DNA of 64,000 nucleotides, from NCBI GenBank assembly GCA_013407085.1, contig JACCGJ010001849.1, positions 1-64,000 on the forward strand. Direction: 5' to 3'. Below the pieces are notes generated by a model. That model worked only from the letters and a program-made list of their open reading frames with translations, had not been told where the DNA came from and did not search any database. The DNA comes from Atriophallophorus winterbourni. Taxonomy: Eukaryota > Platyhelminthes > Trematoda > Plagiorchiida > Microphallidae. Shown here one piece after another: positions 28,141 through 39,459 of the stretch. The position numbers were made by a program, and so were the translations under genes. Each line of letters begins with the position of its first letter. The stretch's first letter is position 1.

Positions 28141-28920
28141 AGAAATAAATTCGGACAAGTCGGTGAAATTCATATGGTTCACGCAGGATATTCACCAAAC
28201 AGTCTATTTATAGGTGGTTCTTAGCTGTGCTTTTACTTAGATGGATTCAGGTGAAGTGTTATTTCGCATACTTTGCAAATGTTCAACTATTCCCAGTGAA
28301 CTATAGACCAGAAGGTGTTAGCAATTCTGCTTTTCTCCACGTTTAATTCCTTCTATTACCGGTTTTACTCTTTACAGCCTTAACTGAATAGGCTCCGATC
28401 TGATTGAGTGATAGTAGTTCAAACTGTCCCATTGATTTTTCTCCGATGGATATTCGTCCTTGTCTGGAGCAACCATAGCATGAGTCACCGTAAAAGTACT
28501 TTGGAACTATTCATTTCGATCGCCAGAGTGCATTCGCATTCGTGCACTTTTTGCCGCTCAGTGCGTGGGCAGTTCATTTCTCTAGCGCCTCGTTTACCGG
28601 TATCAGAGAAATTTGTCAGATGAATTGGACACTCAATTTTCGATATTTTAGACATCAAGTCCTCATCAATGAACAAGTGGTCAAACGAAAGAGAGAGAAA
28701 ATCATTGGAACATGTAAGGCATCAAGCGGTTAGTCAAGCGTGCTCTAACTGATTGCTTTCAAAATAATTTTCGTTAAATCGCATTGATGAGAAGTTCAAT
28801 TTGCGCACAAAGTATCCATCGCGTAAAAATATACTCGCGTTAATAATAGATGCCGACCAAAATGTATATCATCCTTGATCTTGATTGACATTATTTATTG
28901 GAGACGGGAAGTGAAATACT
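28141..28920. other. Arm-to-spacer boundary, weak open frames
   Basis: Mirror similarity fades here. Frames overlap on both strands at 28408-28733. The minus frame at 28485-28676 (FIDEDLMSKISKIECPIHL) has a balanced composition but no family match and no convincing splice sites. Confidence 0.3.
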
Positions 28921-29923
28921 AGGCGCGCTCGAAACGGTATTAATGCAGATTATTTTGGCCATGTGCCAACACTTTCTTCCTGGTCACCATTCTGATTTGT
29001 TCGCGACACCATTGTACAGGCGTTGACCCCAGTAAAACAGACATATTAGTCTCAGTATAAGAATGATCAAGGAGTGTAAGAGCGCTTGCGAATGCGGACC
29101 GCAAACACAACCAACGTGATCGAGATTTGTCCTATATTAGATGATGTACGCAGCTGGTGATTGCTCATGTAGAGGCTTTTTCATCCTAATGCCTAAAATA
29201 GCATGCATCATTTTGTTATTGGCAAATAACACATGATGAACATTTGCAGAAAAATGTCAGTTAGCTTTGGACACGTTATTTTCCCAAATATGATTTTGTG
29301 CAATAAAATTTTAAGAACGTTAATTGCGTTTCCAAAACATGCCAACTTATGTAGCTTTATTGCATAAAGATACCGTGTAAATAAATGTTTCTTTATAAAG
29401 GTGAATGTCTCGCATCGAGAGCATCTTTCGTACAGGTTTCCCGTACCGAGTGAACATATGATTACGTGGCAGTTTTCAGAAATGTATTGCGGGAGAGAAA
29501 AATGACTTTAGCGAATTCGAATCATCAAGTTCCCAACGCAAAGCCATTAACAGCTCCGCGATGCCGTGAACAAAGGTACCTGCATTGTTCAATTTGAAAC
29601 TACTGGACTCAAAGCGTGTGTGGTAGTGTGTAGCTTCGAGAGCATAGCTGCATTCGCCTGCTTTGTATTGTAAGCGCACAATTAACCATAACTTTACATT
29701 TCAAAATGTTCAACACGTTTTAATAACATGTTGCGGGTGTTTCCCGTAAGCACGAGGACAGCATATTTCGGGTCGAACTAAACTTGACTCCTACTACCCG
29801 CACAAATGTTACAATCATTCCCGAAACATTTCGTTTAACATGAATCTATTCGAACGGGGACCACGCTATGCAGGTCACGGGAGGTCACCGATAGGTTTCA
29901 GGTATAAATCGGAAATTGGATAC
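28921..29923 (-). repeat. Interspersed repeat C, copy 2
   Basis: This is the reverse-complement copy of 997-1945. It begins at aggcgcgctcgaaacgg and ends near the ggtataaatcggaaattgg stretch. Its minus-strand frame at 29476-29679 shares FESSSFKLNNAGTFVHGIAE with copy 1. The two copies do not sit at mirror positions of the inverted duplication, so C probably moved independently. Confidence 0.85.
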
Positions 29924-29929
29924 ATGGAG

Positions 29930-30628
29930 ATCGATTTTGCGAATCACTTAGCCAATTGTGAAACGACCGTAAAGTTTAAAAAAGGACTTAAAATAATGTG
30001 TGCTGAAGTCCAACGTGGAGTCCAGACAAATCATCTGCTGAAGTAGTTAGTTCGCGTATGTGCTAGAATTATAGATCAGGCGTCTTACCACATATTTCCT
30101 AAATCTGAACAATATGAATGATTATCATTCTTCTGATATAGCTAATCCCTATGGTCAATATTTTCTTGCATCTCATGTGATTTAAAATTCTTACTTACCA
30201 AACCATCTCATCAATAATTATCTTCTTTCTGTACATTTTAGATTAGGAAATAATAGGGTCGTAAACGTTGAGCAGAATAAATTCTATTTTAAAAGAACAA
30301 TTACAGATACCTGCAAACACAAGTGTACCATTTCAAACACAGAGAAAATTCGCCAGCTAATTCTACAATCCAATCCCTTGATTCTTTCGTGAACGATTCA
30401 ACCGCTTCATTTAATCGGTCATGATTGCTATTTCCATCACCGTTAAATAAATCTTATTGAAGTTCTTGAATTGCATTAATTTCATAGGTGAATAATTAAA
30501 CCCAATGCCACACAAATATCACCCCAAGCTGAGAAGACAGATCTTTGTCTTATAATAATTGTTGAAATATTATAAATTATAAATAATCTGTCGGTATAAA
30601 CAGCATCATTGTGTTTAAATAAAAGTAT
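29930..30628. other. Downstream region of the HES-like gene
   Basis: AT-rich. It probably contains the 3' UTR. No canonical AATAAA is visible on the minus strand close to the stop codon. An ATTAAA variant lies near 30409-30416 (minus strand). Confidence 0.4.
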
Positions 30629-31146
30629 TCACAAGTATGGTCTCCAAAGGCGATGATCTTGTTCGAATGTTTGTACTTCGCAACTCGTTTGTCCTTCACT
30701 TTTGTATCTCGCATCAGTTGTGCGTAATCGCGTGTTCATAGTCAAATTACTGAGTGGGTATCTGAAGTTATTATTCGTAACTTTAGATGCACTTTTGCAT
30801 GGATGTTTCAACGAATCATCGACCTCTCCAGTCCTGAGGTGATCAGTAGGATGGACGTAAAGATGACAGTGTGATGGAAGCCGGACGGCGTGTATCTGGG
30901 ATCGACTATCACAGTTGTTGTTGATGATGGGATGTGTACCTTGCAATCTGGATGCGTTCAACACAACGTGGCCTGTTGGAATAGGATCATTTTCCTTCTG
31001 GTCAAACTCGTCGAATACATTGGCAGGATCACATTGGAAATGAGTGTGAGTAGCATCCACGAGGCTGGTTGACGAGGAATAATGTTCTTCTTGTTTGCGC
31101 ACTGGCGGAAGTCGATGTCGAATTTGTCTCAATCTTGCTTGAATGT
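30629..31146 (-). CDS. HES-like gene, exon 4 (C-terminal region, WRPYL end)
   Basis: The acceptor is ttttttgttactatag. The phase-1 join restores GAC (Asp). Intron 3 is 274 bp. It encodes a Ser/Thr/His/Arg-rich tail of about 172 residues, probably disordered, ending in LWRPYL and a stop. This is the longest genuine exon in the window. Confidence 0.9.
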
Positions 31147-32351
31147 CTATAGTAACAAAAAAGGAATTATAATTTTGAGCAAACGGCAAAATTTACTCAA
31201 AAACAGCATTAGCTTGTTGGTCGTAGTGAAATATGTGTTCCTCAGACCGAACTAGATCAAGAATGTACGATTATCTCGCGAAACTTCAAAAATTCAAATG
31301 GACGGCTCAAGTGATGTTCATCGATTGTATGGTTGCGTAATATGTTAAATAATTGGGAATAGTGTGTCATTGAATGAACGCGTACAAGTTGCTGAATGCC
31401 AGTGCGGAAGTACAACTCACCCGGCTTTTCTTTTGCAATCTTCGCAACTTCTTCAATCACAGTGTAGCATGAATTCAAAATATCCGCTTTTTCGGTTTTC
31501 TCTCGTGGCTGCAATTAAAGAATGAGATATATACTGATAGGTTTCAACAATTGTGTTAGTTTGCGGTGTGTTGGACACAAATAATTGAAAGACCGAGCGA
31601 ACAAACTGCTAAAAGCCTTTCAAGTTTGCTACATATTCGGCTAGTGTAATCGAAAATTTCAATCCTCACCTCTAATCCGACTAATTGCATCGCCATTGCA
31701 TGAAGAGCATTCATTTTGTCTGTGATGCTTGCACGACGTCGTCGTTCCATATTTTGTTTCTTCAACTAAAATATGAAAAGGAAGTCAGTAAATGTTACAG
31801 CATGAAATATCAATACAAATCCTTACAACAAAATATTTGTAAACGTGTTTTAATGTTATTGCACTGTATGGATGATGTGCTGAAAATCTGCAATTATCGC
31901 GCTGAAGTGTGCTGAAAATCTGCAGTGCATTCAGTAAACCGAACAACTTGAGAGCAGCTCGGTGTATTTTCTACTCCACTGCTTTTTATGTTTGCATGTG
32001 CACGTGTCCTTACCAGAAGCTATGAAGTAGTTTTTCATGAATCCTATTCATTTAAAACAAGCGCCTATGCTGCATCAAATTTCTTCCCTGAACATATGTA
32101 AAACGTTTAAACTTCCGATAATATTGACTGACGTGATTCATATTGATGTACTGCTTTGTACTTACTCGACGCGATTGCTCACGTTGTTCCAAAGGGACGG
32201 ATGATTTCCGGATTCGTCGAGTTGTATGCTTCACTCGAGATGACAATGTCCCACAACTGTCCGCTCCCTGGGGATTCGGATCCTGTGAGATGGACGCAGT
32301 TGGTCTCAATTCTGGTCGTGTGGCTGCTGATCCGGTTTGTGTGAACATCAT
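30629..32351 (-). CDS. HES/hairy-like bHLH transcriptional repressor, four exons
   Basis: This is a nuclear DNA-binding repressor of the HES/hairy group, proposed from sequence. The exons are 32351-32166, 31765-31670, 31508-31421 and 31146-30629. The joined frame is 888 nt, or 295 residues plus stop. Residues about 63-94 hold the basic region and helix 1 (NMERRRRASITDKMNALHAM). Residues 95-123 hold the loop and helix 2 (PREKTEKADILNSCYTVIEE). EKADIL is typical of HES helix 2. The HES basic-region proline is replaced (KKQNMERRRR). No clear Orange domain follows. The protein ends HRLWRPYL, and WRPW/WRPY tails of HES and Runx proteins recruit Groucho/TLE. All three junctions have GT-AG sites and matching phases (0, 0, 1). 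The ATG at 32351 has A at -3, but the frame is open upstream to 32495, so a longer N-terminus is possible. It is the only convincing gene in the window and lies between the two arms. Confidence 0.9.
31421..31508 (-). CDS. HES-like gene, exon 3 (loop and helix 2)
   Basis: The acceptor is ttctttaattgcag and the donor is ccgg/GTGAGT, in phase 1. It has 29 codons plus one base. Intron 2 is 161 bp. The exon carries PREKTEKADILNSCYTVIEE. Confidence 0.92.
31670..31765 (-). CDS. HES-like gene, exon 2 (basic region and helix 1)
   Basis: The acceptor catattttag precedes the first codon (TTG). The 32 codons end GLE at the donor gag/GTGAGG. Intron 1 is 400 bp (31766-32165). The exon carries MERRRRASITDKMNALHAM. 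Confidence 0.92.
32166..32351 (-). CDS. HES-like gene, exon 1
   Basis: This exon has 62 codons, from MMFTQTGSAATRPEL to EQREQSRR. The donor is cga/GTAAGT at 32165, in phase 0. It is rich in Arg, Ser and Pro with no domain, and it leads directly into the basic region in exon 2. Confidence 0.85.
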
Positions 32352-32580
32352 GTTAGTTAGACATGTGTCGTTTAAACTTATATAGGAATCTCGATCGGCA
32401 TGCGCTTGCCTCGGAACGTGGCCGTTCGTTTTGATTGGCGCACGACACAGACACGCACGCGCATTTTCATGGTGTTGCTCGTGCGGTGTCCACATGGACG
32501 ACGCATGCTGGCCAATCAGACGACCGGACAGTCACGCGTCACACAAGGTGGGCGTACCGGCGGTTCGTATCAGCGATAAG
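32352..32580 (-). promoter_or_regulatory. CpG-rich upstream region of the HES-like gene
   Basis: This segment is clearly richer in CpG than its surroundings. It holds CCAAT boxes at 32434-32438 (minus strand) and 32512-32516 (plus strand). It also holds CACGCG at 32456-32461 and 32533-32538, which match the class-C sites bound by HES/hairy proteins. I see no TATA box at a fixed distance. Promoter function and autoregulation are inferred. Confidence 0.5.
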
Positions 32581-32584
32581 CCTA

Positions 32585-34070
32585 ATGATTGATGTGTTAT
32601 TATTGCTCACGATTATGTTTACATAGAATTAGATGATTTATATTGGATTTATTCGTGAATTTAACTTATAGGAGGATTGTCGTGTATATTTATTTCACTA
32701 ATCTTTTGATAATCTTAAAGTGACTGATGTTATGTTAAATTTATATTTAAAATATCGCTCAACTGAGCGTGACACATATAAGTCGTATGTAATGTGCTTT
32801 AAGTTAACAAATCACCGAGCCGTTTTTGCCTTCCTACCAAAATATGTAAACCTAGCTCAAGGATTTATTATTGGTAATTAGTGTTTGAATATTGAATAAC
32901 CTGATCGATCAGTTGAACTCCACAAAAACTTCAATCTATTTATACGCGGAACTGCATTGATACCGATGCGCGGGAAATGAAAAGTTATAAAAATTGCAAC
33001 GGGATTTCATCCACATTTTATCCAATCCTTGCTAATCAAAGTAATCAATCTTCTAGCTCATGTTGCAACAATGTTTGCATAAACATATTTTATTGTACTG
33101 TCGAAGTACTAACACAAACTTTAAAGATTTTCGAAAACATTGATACTTGCTTTATGTTTGTTGTATTCTACTGTTTAACGGTCAATAGATATGATAAATT
33201 TTGAAAACTTATGTTGCGAATTAACTCTTTCACTTCTTGCTAGTTAACGGTCGAATTGCACCACTAAACTTAATAATGAAGATTAAGAAGAAGAAATTGG
33301 TTTTATTAACCTAAACGAATTTTCATCAATCACAATCATTTCACTAAAAATTAAAAACAATGACGAACAATTTTCGACATCGGGTTGCAAATTGTCAACT
33401 GCACGATTGCAGTCTAGTCTTGATTGATTGCTTCAATATATGATTCATTTTTTTCAAATGCCTTAGTCGACGTTTTTGGTCATGGTTTTCAATATAGAAC
33501 CCTGTATCTCATTATTATGAAAACTCGCTGAATTTGGCAGAGATAGCATTTATCGAAAAATATGGATAAAAATGTGTGGAGAAATGAGTTTTTCATGACC
33601 AATTCGAAAGACCCGCTATTCATCTCTACCATGTACATCAAAAGAATTCGCGATTTTGAAATGTGTGCGGGAATGTGAGTTCCATATACCTTATACTGAA
33701 CCTTTGTATATACAGCTACTTTGGATAGTTTTAATGTGTCGCTGGTCGACAGTGCATGCTTACTGTAATACGACAGCGTCGCATACTTTTATCATTGACC
33801 TTACAATTTACAAAAATCTTTTCGCTGTACACATACTTTAGAAGCACTACGCGATGCGTAATCTTCAAACTGGAGAAGTGCAGATAATACTCCTATCTGG
33901 TGAACGCCGATCACAGACAGCATGCTACTGCCATCGTTCGGTCGAGCACTGCATTTCTCTGTTTAGGATAAGATCATGTTGCGCCAATGTCTTGCAACCA
34001 TCTTTGACATCGACCGGAGGAGGTCAACAATCAGACGCGGTGTCAAAGTTATTGTGTCACAAGTTTTAAG
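32585..34070. other. Spacer sequence, nothing assignable
   Basis: AT-rich. The frame at 33854-34069, just before the hammerhead element, has a more balanced composition (LLSGERRSQTACYCHRSVEH) but I recognise no family. Confidence 0.35.
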
Positions 34071-34084
34071 TGTGATGAAAACAT

Positions 34085-34300
34085 CATGGAAGCCGAACAA
34101 GTTGCGCTTGTATGCCACTGTTGGGTAAGGTTGGTACCATCAACCAGTTCAATCACATGAACCTACTCTCATTTAGATAAGGTTTAAACACATGACCATG
34201 AATAAAAATGTCCTACCTGATGAGTGCAAACAGCAGGAAACCGGTCGTGGTGTGATTGTGTGTGATGGAGATGCATGTAAATGAGCTTCTTTATTCATAA
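34085..34300 (+). mobile_element. Small hammerhead-bearing element, copy at 34.2 kb
   Basis: It shares cctacctgatgagtgcaaac and the following aggaaac block, then gtgtgtgatgg and agatgcat-like blocks, with the reverse strand at 40160-40260. It also has ttgtatgccactgtt upstream, as in the copies at 40.8 and 45.9 kb. There is no open frame. Size and compactness suggest a retrozyme or the end of a Penelope-like element. The limits are approximate. Confidence 0.55.
34213..34250 (+). ncRNA. Hammerhead-like motif, type I, minimal stem III
   Basis: The core CTGATGA is at 34217-34223 and GAAA at 34237-34240. Stem II has TGC paired with GCA around AAACA. Stem III is the palindrome ACCGGT with no loop nucleotides. 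The cleavage triplet is GTC, ending at 34246. Stem I pairs CTAC (34213-34216) with GTGG (34247-34250), including one G-U. The closing pair of stem II is broken: position 11.1 is G where C is expected, which should reduce or abolish activity. Confidence 0.6.
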
Positions 34301-36240
34301 AAGCCAATTTTTTTTCAACGACCGAATCTGTAAATATAAAATAAATAAAAGTCTCTCATTATTCAAAAAATTCTAGTCAAATGTTAATGTTTATGGACTA
34401 CTCGATCAAAACTCTTTGTATCGCCTTCTCCTTCACGAATATCAAATACACGAGATCAACATTCATATTCATTCCAAAGGTGAAGCACACCCCAAATAAA
34501 ACTGTTTTCTTTAACAACATAAGCAAGTTTTTCTTGACAGGAGCATGTTTTCACAACCGCCGTTCTAAATTATATCAAGCAATCGAGCGATCCATGTAAC
34601 TCACAACTTCTGGTCGGAAGTATGTTTGTGTAATGCAATCATGCGGGTAGGAAAAACCAGTTGGATTAAATGGTGTGATCGTAAACGATATATGTGCCAT
34701 TTTGAGTAGATCTGCGAAAAACGGAACGTTAGAACGAAATTATAAGAAATCAATAAATGTAATAATTTATGTTGCAACACGCATGAGTCTCACATCGTAA
34801 GTCTAAAATCCGTGTTCAGGATCGTCGCGTAACAACAATAAAAGCACAATTACGAGTTTTTCAGTTTGAAACTGTAATTCACATCAGTTTGCTTTTAGTA
34901 AGATTTTGAGATTTCTTAATAAACTCAATCTTAAAATAAGCGTCGAATAGCCGACCGCTTTTGAAGGATCGACTTTGTTTATTCAAGTGCTTCACGATTG
35001 CGTGATACATTTAGAGACAAGATCTATGTAAAAGGACCGAACAGGCAAGGTACAGGCCTGTACAAATGGTGGCCATGCAGTGGCCAGAATTTCCGTCAGT
35101 TTAACAAGTAGAAAATTCCTGTTCTTACGTCAACCCAGCTTCTTGAAAATTCCAACTCATAGCAAACATATGTTCAACTATTTGATAACACAGTCAATTA
35201 AATAACACTGGTTGTCAATTGAAATTAGTGTTTGTCTTGTGTCAATGGTTGATATCGTGGGGACATTTATGGTACACGATTCCTGTGGAGTTGAGGCTAC
35301 TTATACAAACATCGCGGCTCTGCATGTGACCAGCAGCTTCATGCTTTCACATTAGTCAAGACGTGCAACATTTATTTATGTAAGGAGCATATGTGGCATG
35401 CCTCCCAGAAGGTTTATTGTTTAATTAGCAATATAGCTTAAACCTCCCACTGTGCTGTGTTTCATATATATCTATACTTTAAATACGACTTCAACAGCGA
35501 TATCATTAGAATAAAAATGAGAATTAAATTATTGCATGCTGATCAACTCGCAGTATTGAGGGCAACGTTGTTCATACGAATCGTCGGTATAAGTCTGCAT
35601 AATGTCCAGAGTAACTCCACGTAGGAGTAGTCTCACCAGAGCCAAGGAAAAATCTTTATCTGTTTTTGATTAGACCTTCGAGTTTCTGCTCAAACCTTTA
35701 GTTTGACCGATTACTTCTTGCCATTAATTTCGGATCACTAAATGAATTTTTCCCACCGAAAACCCGCATGCATACTCGATTTGTTGCCCTTATTATCATC
35801 AGTGCGACAGGACGAATTTGCGGCAATTAACTCGATGAAACCAATGTTTATTGCCGACGATTTCCAAATTCAGCCGGAGCGACATCATAAAGATAATCTC
35901 GGATGAATGTTTCGTTGATCGTAACTTTGAATAATAAGGATGAAGAGATTCTTTAGCGTTGCAAATCTTTGCAGTAAGTAAACTTTTCAGGTTAAAAGTA
36001 AGGGGGAGAAACAAGGGATCAAGCAATTCTTTAATTTCATTCCAATTAACCTCCTATATCTTGTTTCGTAATCGTTTTCGATGAAAATATAAATATAACA
36101 TTAATATCAGTCAAGGCAGAAGTTAACGCATAAGTTAGCTGATATGTGATGGCTGGAATTGCTGTTAAAGAAAATAGTGAGTCGGTTTCCGTTGCACAGC
36201 CCTACAACAGGAGGGTAACGTTTTTAGTCAGTTCGTGTGT
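34301..36240. other. Spacer sequence, nothing assignable
   Basis: Frames at 34381-34599 and 35799-36026 are short and AT-driven. No repeat partner was found. Confidence 0.35.
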
Positions 36241-36245
36241 TCATG

Positions 36246-36431
36246 CTATCTGAGGATAGATGCAATCTTTCGACGAACTTCAACGAATAATCCTTTAGTC
36301 GTCGGAAGGTTAACCGCAGTACATAGATGTTCCATACTGAGTAGTCGCTGAAGAGACGCGAAGGAGGCATCCTCACTCAGTAGAATAGAGGCAGGGCGGG
36401 TGAGGGGCACCCAGCGTTCTACCAAATGCAT
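36246..36431 (-). CDS. Candidate exon or small ORF, unassigned
   Basis: This 61-codon frame starts with ATG and reads MHLVERWVPLTRPASILLSE, then FASLQRLLSMEHLCTAV. It is GC-richer than its surroundings and has an amphipathic, coding-like composition. An AG acceptor-like site (atcaacctcag) lies just upstream. The minus strand at about 36600-36690 is also coding-like (LRVNIARQAVIQSLGLVRLG), but I cannot join the two with matching splice sites. No family is recognised. Confidence 0.25.
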   Translation of the reverse strand: MHLVERWVPLTRPASILLSEDASFASLQRLLSMEHLCTAVNLPTTKGLFVEVRRKIASILR

Positions 36432-37029
36432 TGCGACGGTTTAATCTGAGGTTGATAACTTTGAATCATCCCCGTGCCAACGTGTGAAGCGATCGATATG
36501 CGTAATTGAATACTCAAAATTATTCGACATCACTACGTGTATGGTAAATGAAAGTTATTTGTGGTGTAAACTAATCAGCACGTTGGCACTACAAACAGTA
36601 AGTTGCCCGAGTCTGACTAGCCCCAGTGACTGGATTACTGCTTGTCTGGCAATGTTGACGCGTAGCTTGAACAGGGTGTAGTTTATCCGACATCATTAGT
36701 AATCAATATAGTTTCGATTAATTGTTACTATAGATTTACTGCACTAACTTACGTTTAATAATTTTGGCCATTGCCATCTTGCGGAATACATTGTATTGAG
36801 AAACACTCAATGAAAATTGAAGGCGTCAAGTACTTTTACTAAATAATTTTTGAAGGAGCATTTCTCTGAATTGTAGCACACTGTCCGGAAATACTTATGA
36901 TTTTTTCACGTGATTCAATGTCAATGATCTGTGAGGCATGAAGGAATCAACGGTTGGTAAATTCAACTGTTTGCATTAGACTGAAGTAATTCCATTTGAT
37001 TTCTGTTTAACACTCAACTGGATCCGTCA

Positions 37030-37175
37030 TTATGCAAACGAGATTACAACAAAAAGTGGACAGGTTATGATGATGCTTGGTCCACACCTGAAATGGACAA
37101 CATTGAAACATTTTTAAATGTGGCCAAAATCACTGAACTATGAAGGCTTGTAGCATGTGAGAAACATCGCAGTAT
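37030..37175 (+). repeat. Repeat E, third copy
   Basis: It aligns with 51195-51335 and with the reverse of 21125-21230, sharing ggttatgatgatg, a gtccacac-like block, ggacaacattgaaa and aaatcactgaact. It differs by small indels. The peptide KRDYNKKWTGYDDAW parallels the other copies. Confidence 0.6.
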
Positions 37176-39455
37176 TTTATGTTTGATCAGTTGAATAAAG
37201 AATTGTAACTGAATGACTAATCTGAGTTCTGCTCAAGGGAGTGAGATCTATTTTCGATAGGTTTTGTGAAAAGCAATGATCAGAATATTGAGTTCCCCTT
37301 GTTTTGTGCTCGCGCATTTCATAATTAATAGTTTACATTATCTTTAATCCTGGCCTGGGAACACGAAATCTCCACGCGATGATGCGATGCGATCTCCTTT
37401 ATGTGTGGGGCATTTCAGTCGATAAATTTTGGCGCTAGCACCCGTAAAAGCAGGTCATTGCAACCATATTTAATCGACCGTGATGATAGCATGATTGACG
37501 AATGAATATTTCGTTCACACCCCCGAATCCATAACATGTATTTTGCCATAGAATATGGAATGCTCTACAACTTGCTGCTTAATGTGAAAATATGAATATT
37601 GCTACTGAAATAAATATTCTCGTAGTGAATTTTGGCCAAGCGGTCAAATTACATTCACGAAACGGATCGGTGGTAGACTAGTAAGCACATGCGTCATTCA
37701 AGCCAGATTAGCCGGTTCGATACAATACATGTTCGGTAAAATGTGTTTGTTCATATTTATCGGATGTATCCATTTGGATTTGGGGGAATTTCATTTCACC
37801 GGTTTTATTATTTCGTGCACAAATGCTCGGGAAGTTATGAGTTGCAACCAACAGAATCAGAAATGGCTCAAGAAATATGTTAAATAAGAATGAGAATCTG
37901 AAGCACGAATAGCTGTGAAATTTATTGAAGCGGAACAATGTTTCATCAACCTGATGAAGAGTTGTGTTGATCGTTTTATTTTCCACATGTTGACAAGCGT
38001 GTGACACACGAAATCTCTGTACTTCCAGTTCGGTGCTTCCAGATTTTGATACGACTGATCGAATGTGAGATCTGTCATTCTATGCCGATTCTTCTTTCAC
38101 CCGATTTAATCTCATACTAAACTGAACGAGGCGTAGCCAGTTCAGCTAAACAGCACGGGATTCTATCTGGCTATTTTCCGAAATGTGGTAATCGAGTATT
38201 TCGACGCAAGATTATGAACACGAGTTCTCGAAATATGTCGGTGCATTCACTCGCATGCTTAATCTTCATGAACCATCTACATGTTAATTTTTAGATTCAC
38301 TGTTAGCGAAAGCTGCAACGCATTTATAGCAAATGTTAAAAAAAAATATTAAAAACCTGTGTGAGATAAATCTTATATTTTTACTAGCAGATTATAACAA
38401 ACTGCATTTTCTCTATTATGATTGTGGGGCCATAATTGATGTTCAATTATGATTTTTAGAATAAATGATTTTGGTTTATCTGACGTTTCAGCTCTATTTT
38501 ATGTCAGGGGAAGAATCTCACGATACAGTAGACATAACTCACTTAATCTTGCTTCGCTCAACGGCATTACTTTAAATGTGTCATATGCTAGCGCGTTTTT
38601 TAAACCCTTACCAACCGGCCTCATTCAACTAATTGTTGAGAATTTTATCTCCATTGATTTAAATAAAAAACGAACTTGTGCATAAAACTTTTTACTTTAA
38701 TCTCGAAATAGTTTTAGTAATATTTGCATAACGTACACTGAATCTGTAATATATCGCAACTGGTTCTGAAGTCAATCTCCGACTGATGTAAGGCAGTTTG
38801 TCAAGATAATGAATGAAAACAACAACAAAAATGTTATTCCTGTTCGACGTTTGATGCAGATTAATATGGTGGCCCAACGATAGGATGTCTCATTTCGACC
38901 TACCGGTTGTCTGATTTTCGGGTTTCGCTATAATGCTATAATGGAAACTAAGCTGTGTACCTCCATCATCAAGCATAGCTGGGGCAAGACACAAAAGTCA
39001 AGAAACCCAAAAGAGTTGCGAAGCACAAACATTCAAACCAGATGATCCACGCGTTTGGAGACCATATTTGTAAACATGTTGCTTTGCACACATTGTTGTT
39101 TTAAATATTGACTGATTACCTATGATTTTATATTATTCCAGCAATTTTTAGAATAAAGTGCCAGTCAATTTTTGTGCAGCAGTAAAAAACTGCTTATTGT
39201 GCACCCGAGTTTCATAAAGGTCGGAAATTGGCAAAAGCTTCGAATAAATTAATAAGGTAATCGTGATATTGCTTAGAAATGAAAAACAGTTTTGGCTTCT
39301 ATAATTAACTGATAAAATTCTCTCAAAACCTGTACGAGTACACTTGCGCTTGCAGATACCTGTGGTAGTTCATTTTAATTTAACGTAATTCAAGGATTTT
39401 AATTGCCTAAAAAGTAACGAACTTCGAAAACTATAGGAGGGTAAAATCAAAATGT
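37176..39455. other. Spacer sequence, nothing assignable
   Basis: No recognisable coding region. A tRNA-like A/B box pair at 37633-37720 was examined and rejected. Confidence 0.35.
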
Positions 39456-39459
39456 AAGT

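Noticed and set aside
31257..31420. Continuation of the HES exon 3 frame beyond the donor, reading YFRTGIQQLV, which looks like an Orange domain start
   Set aside because: The donor ccgg/GTGAGT is strong, the phase fits exon 4 exactly, and the read-through ends in a stop without the rest of an Orange domain.
35800..35830. Possible third hammerhead (reverse-strand ctgatga)
   Set aside because: No GAAA follows at the required distance and no stem II forms.
36345..36370. ctgaagagacgcgaagg resembling a hammerhead core
   Set aside because: The space between the two core parts is too short for stem II.
37633..37720. tRNA-like A box (tggccaagcggt) and B box (ggttcga)
   Set aside because: The T-stem and acceptor stem do not pair and the box spacing is wrong. 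At most it is a decayed tRNA-derived relic.
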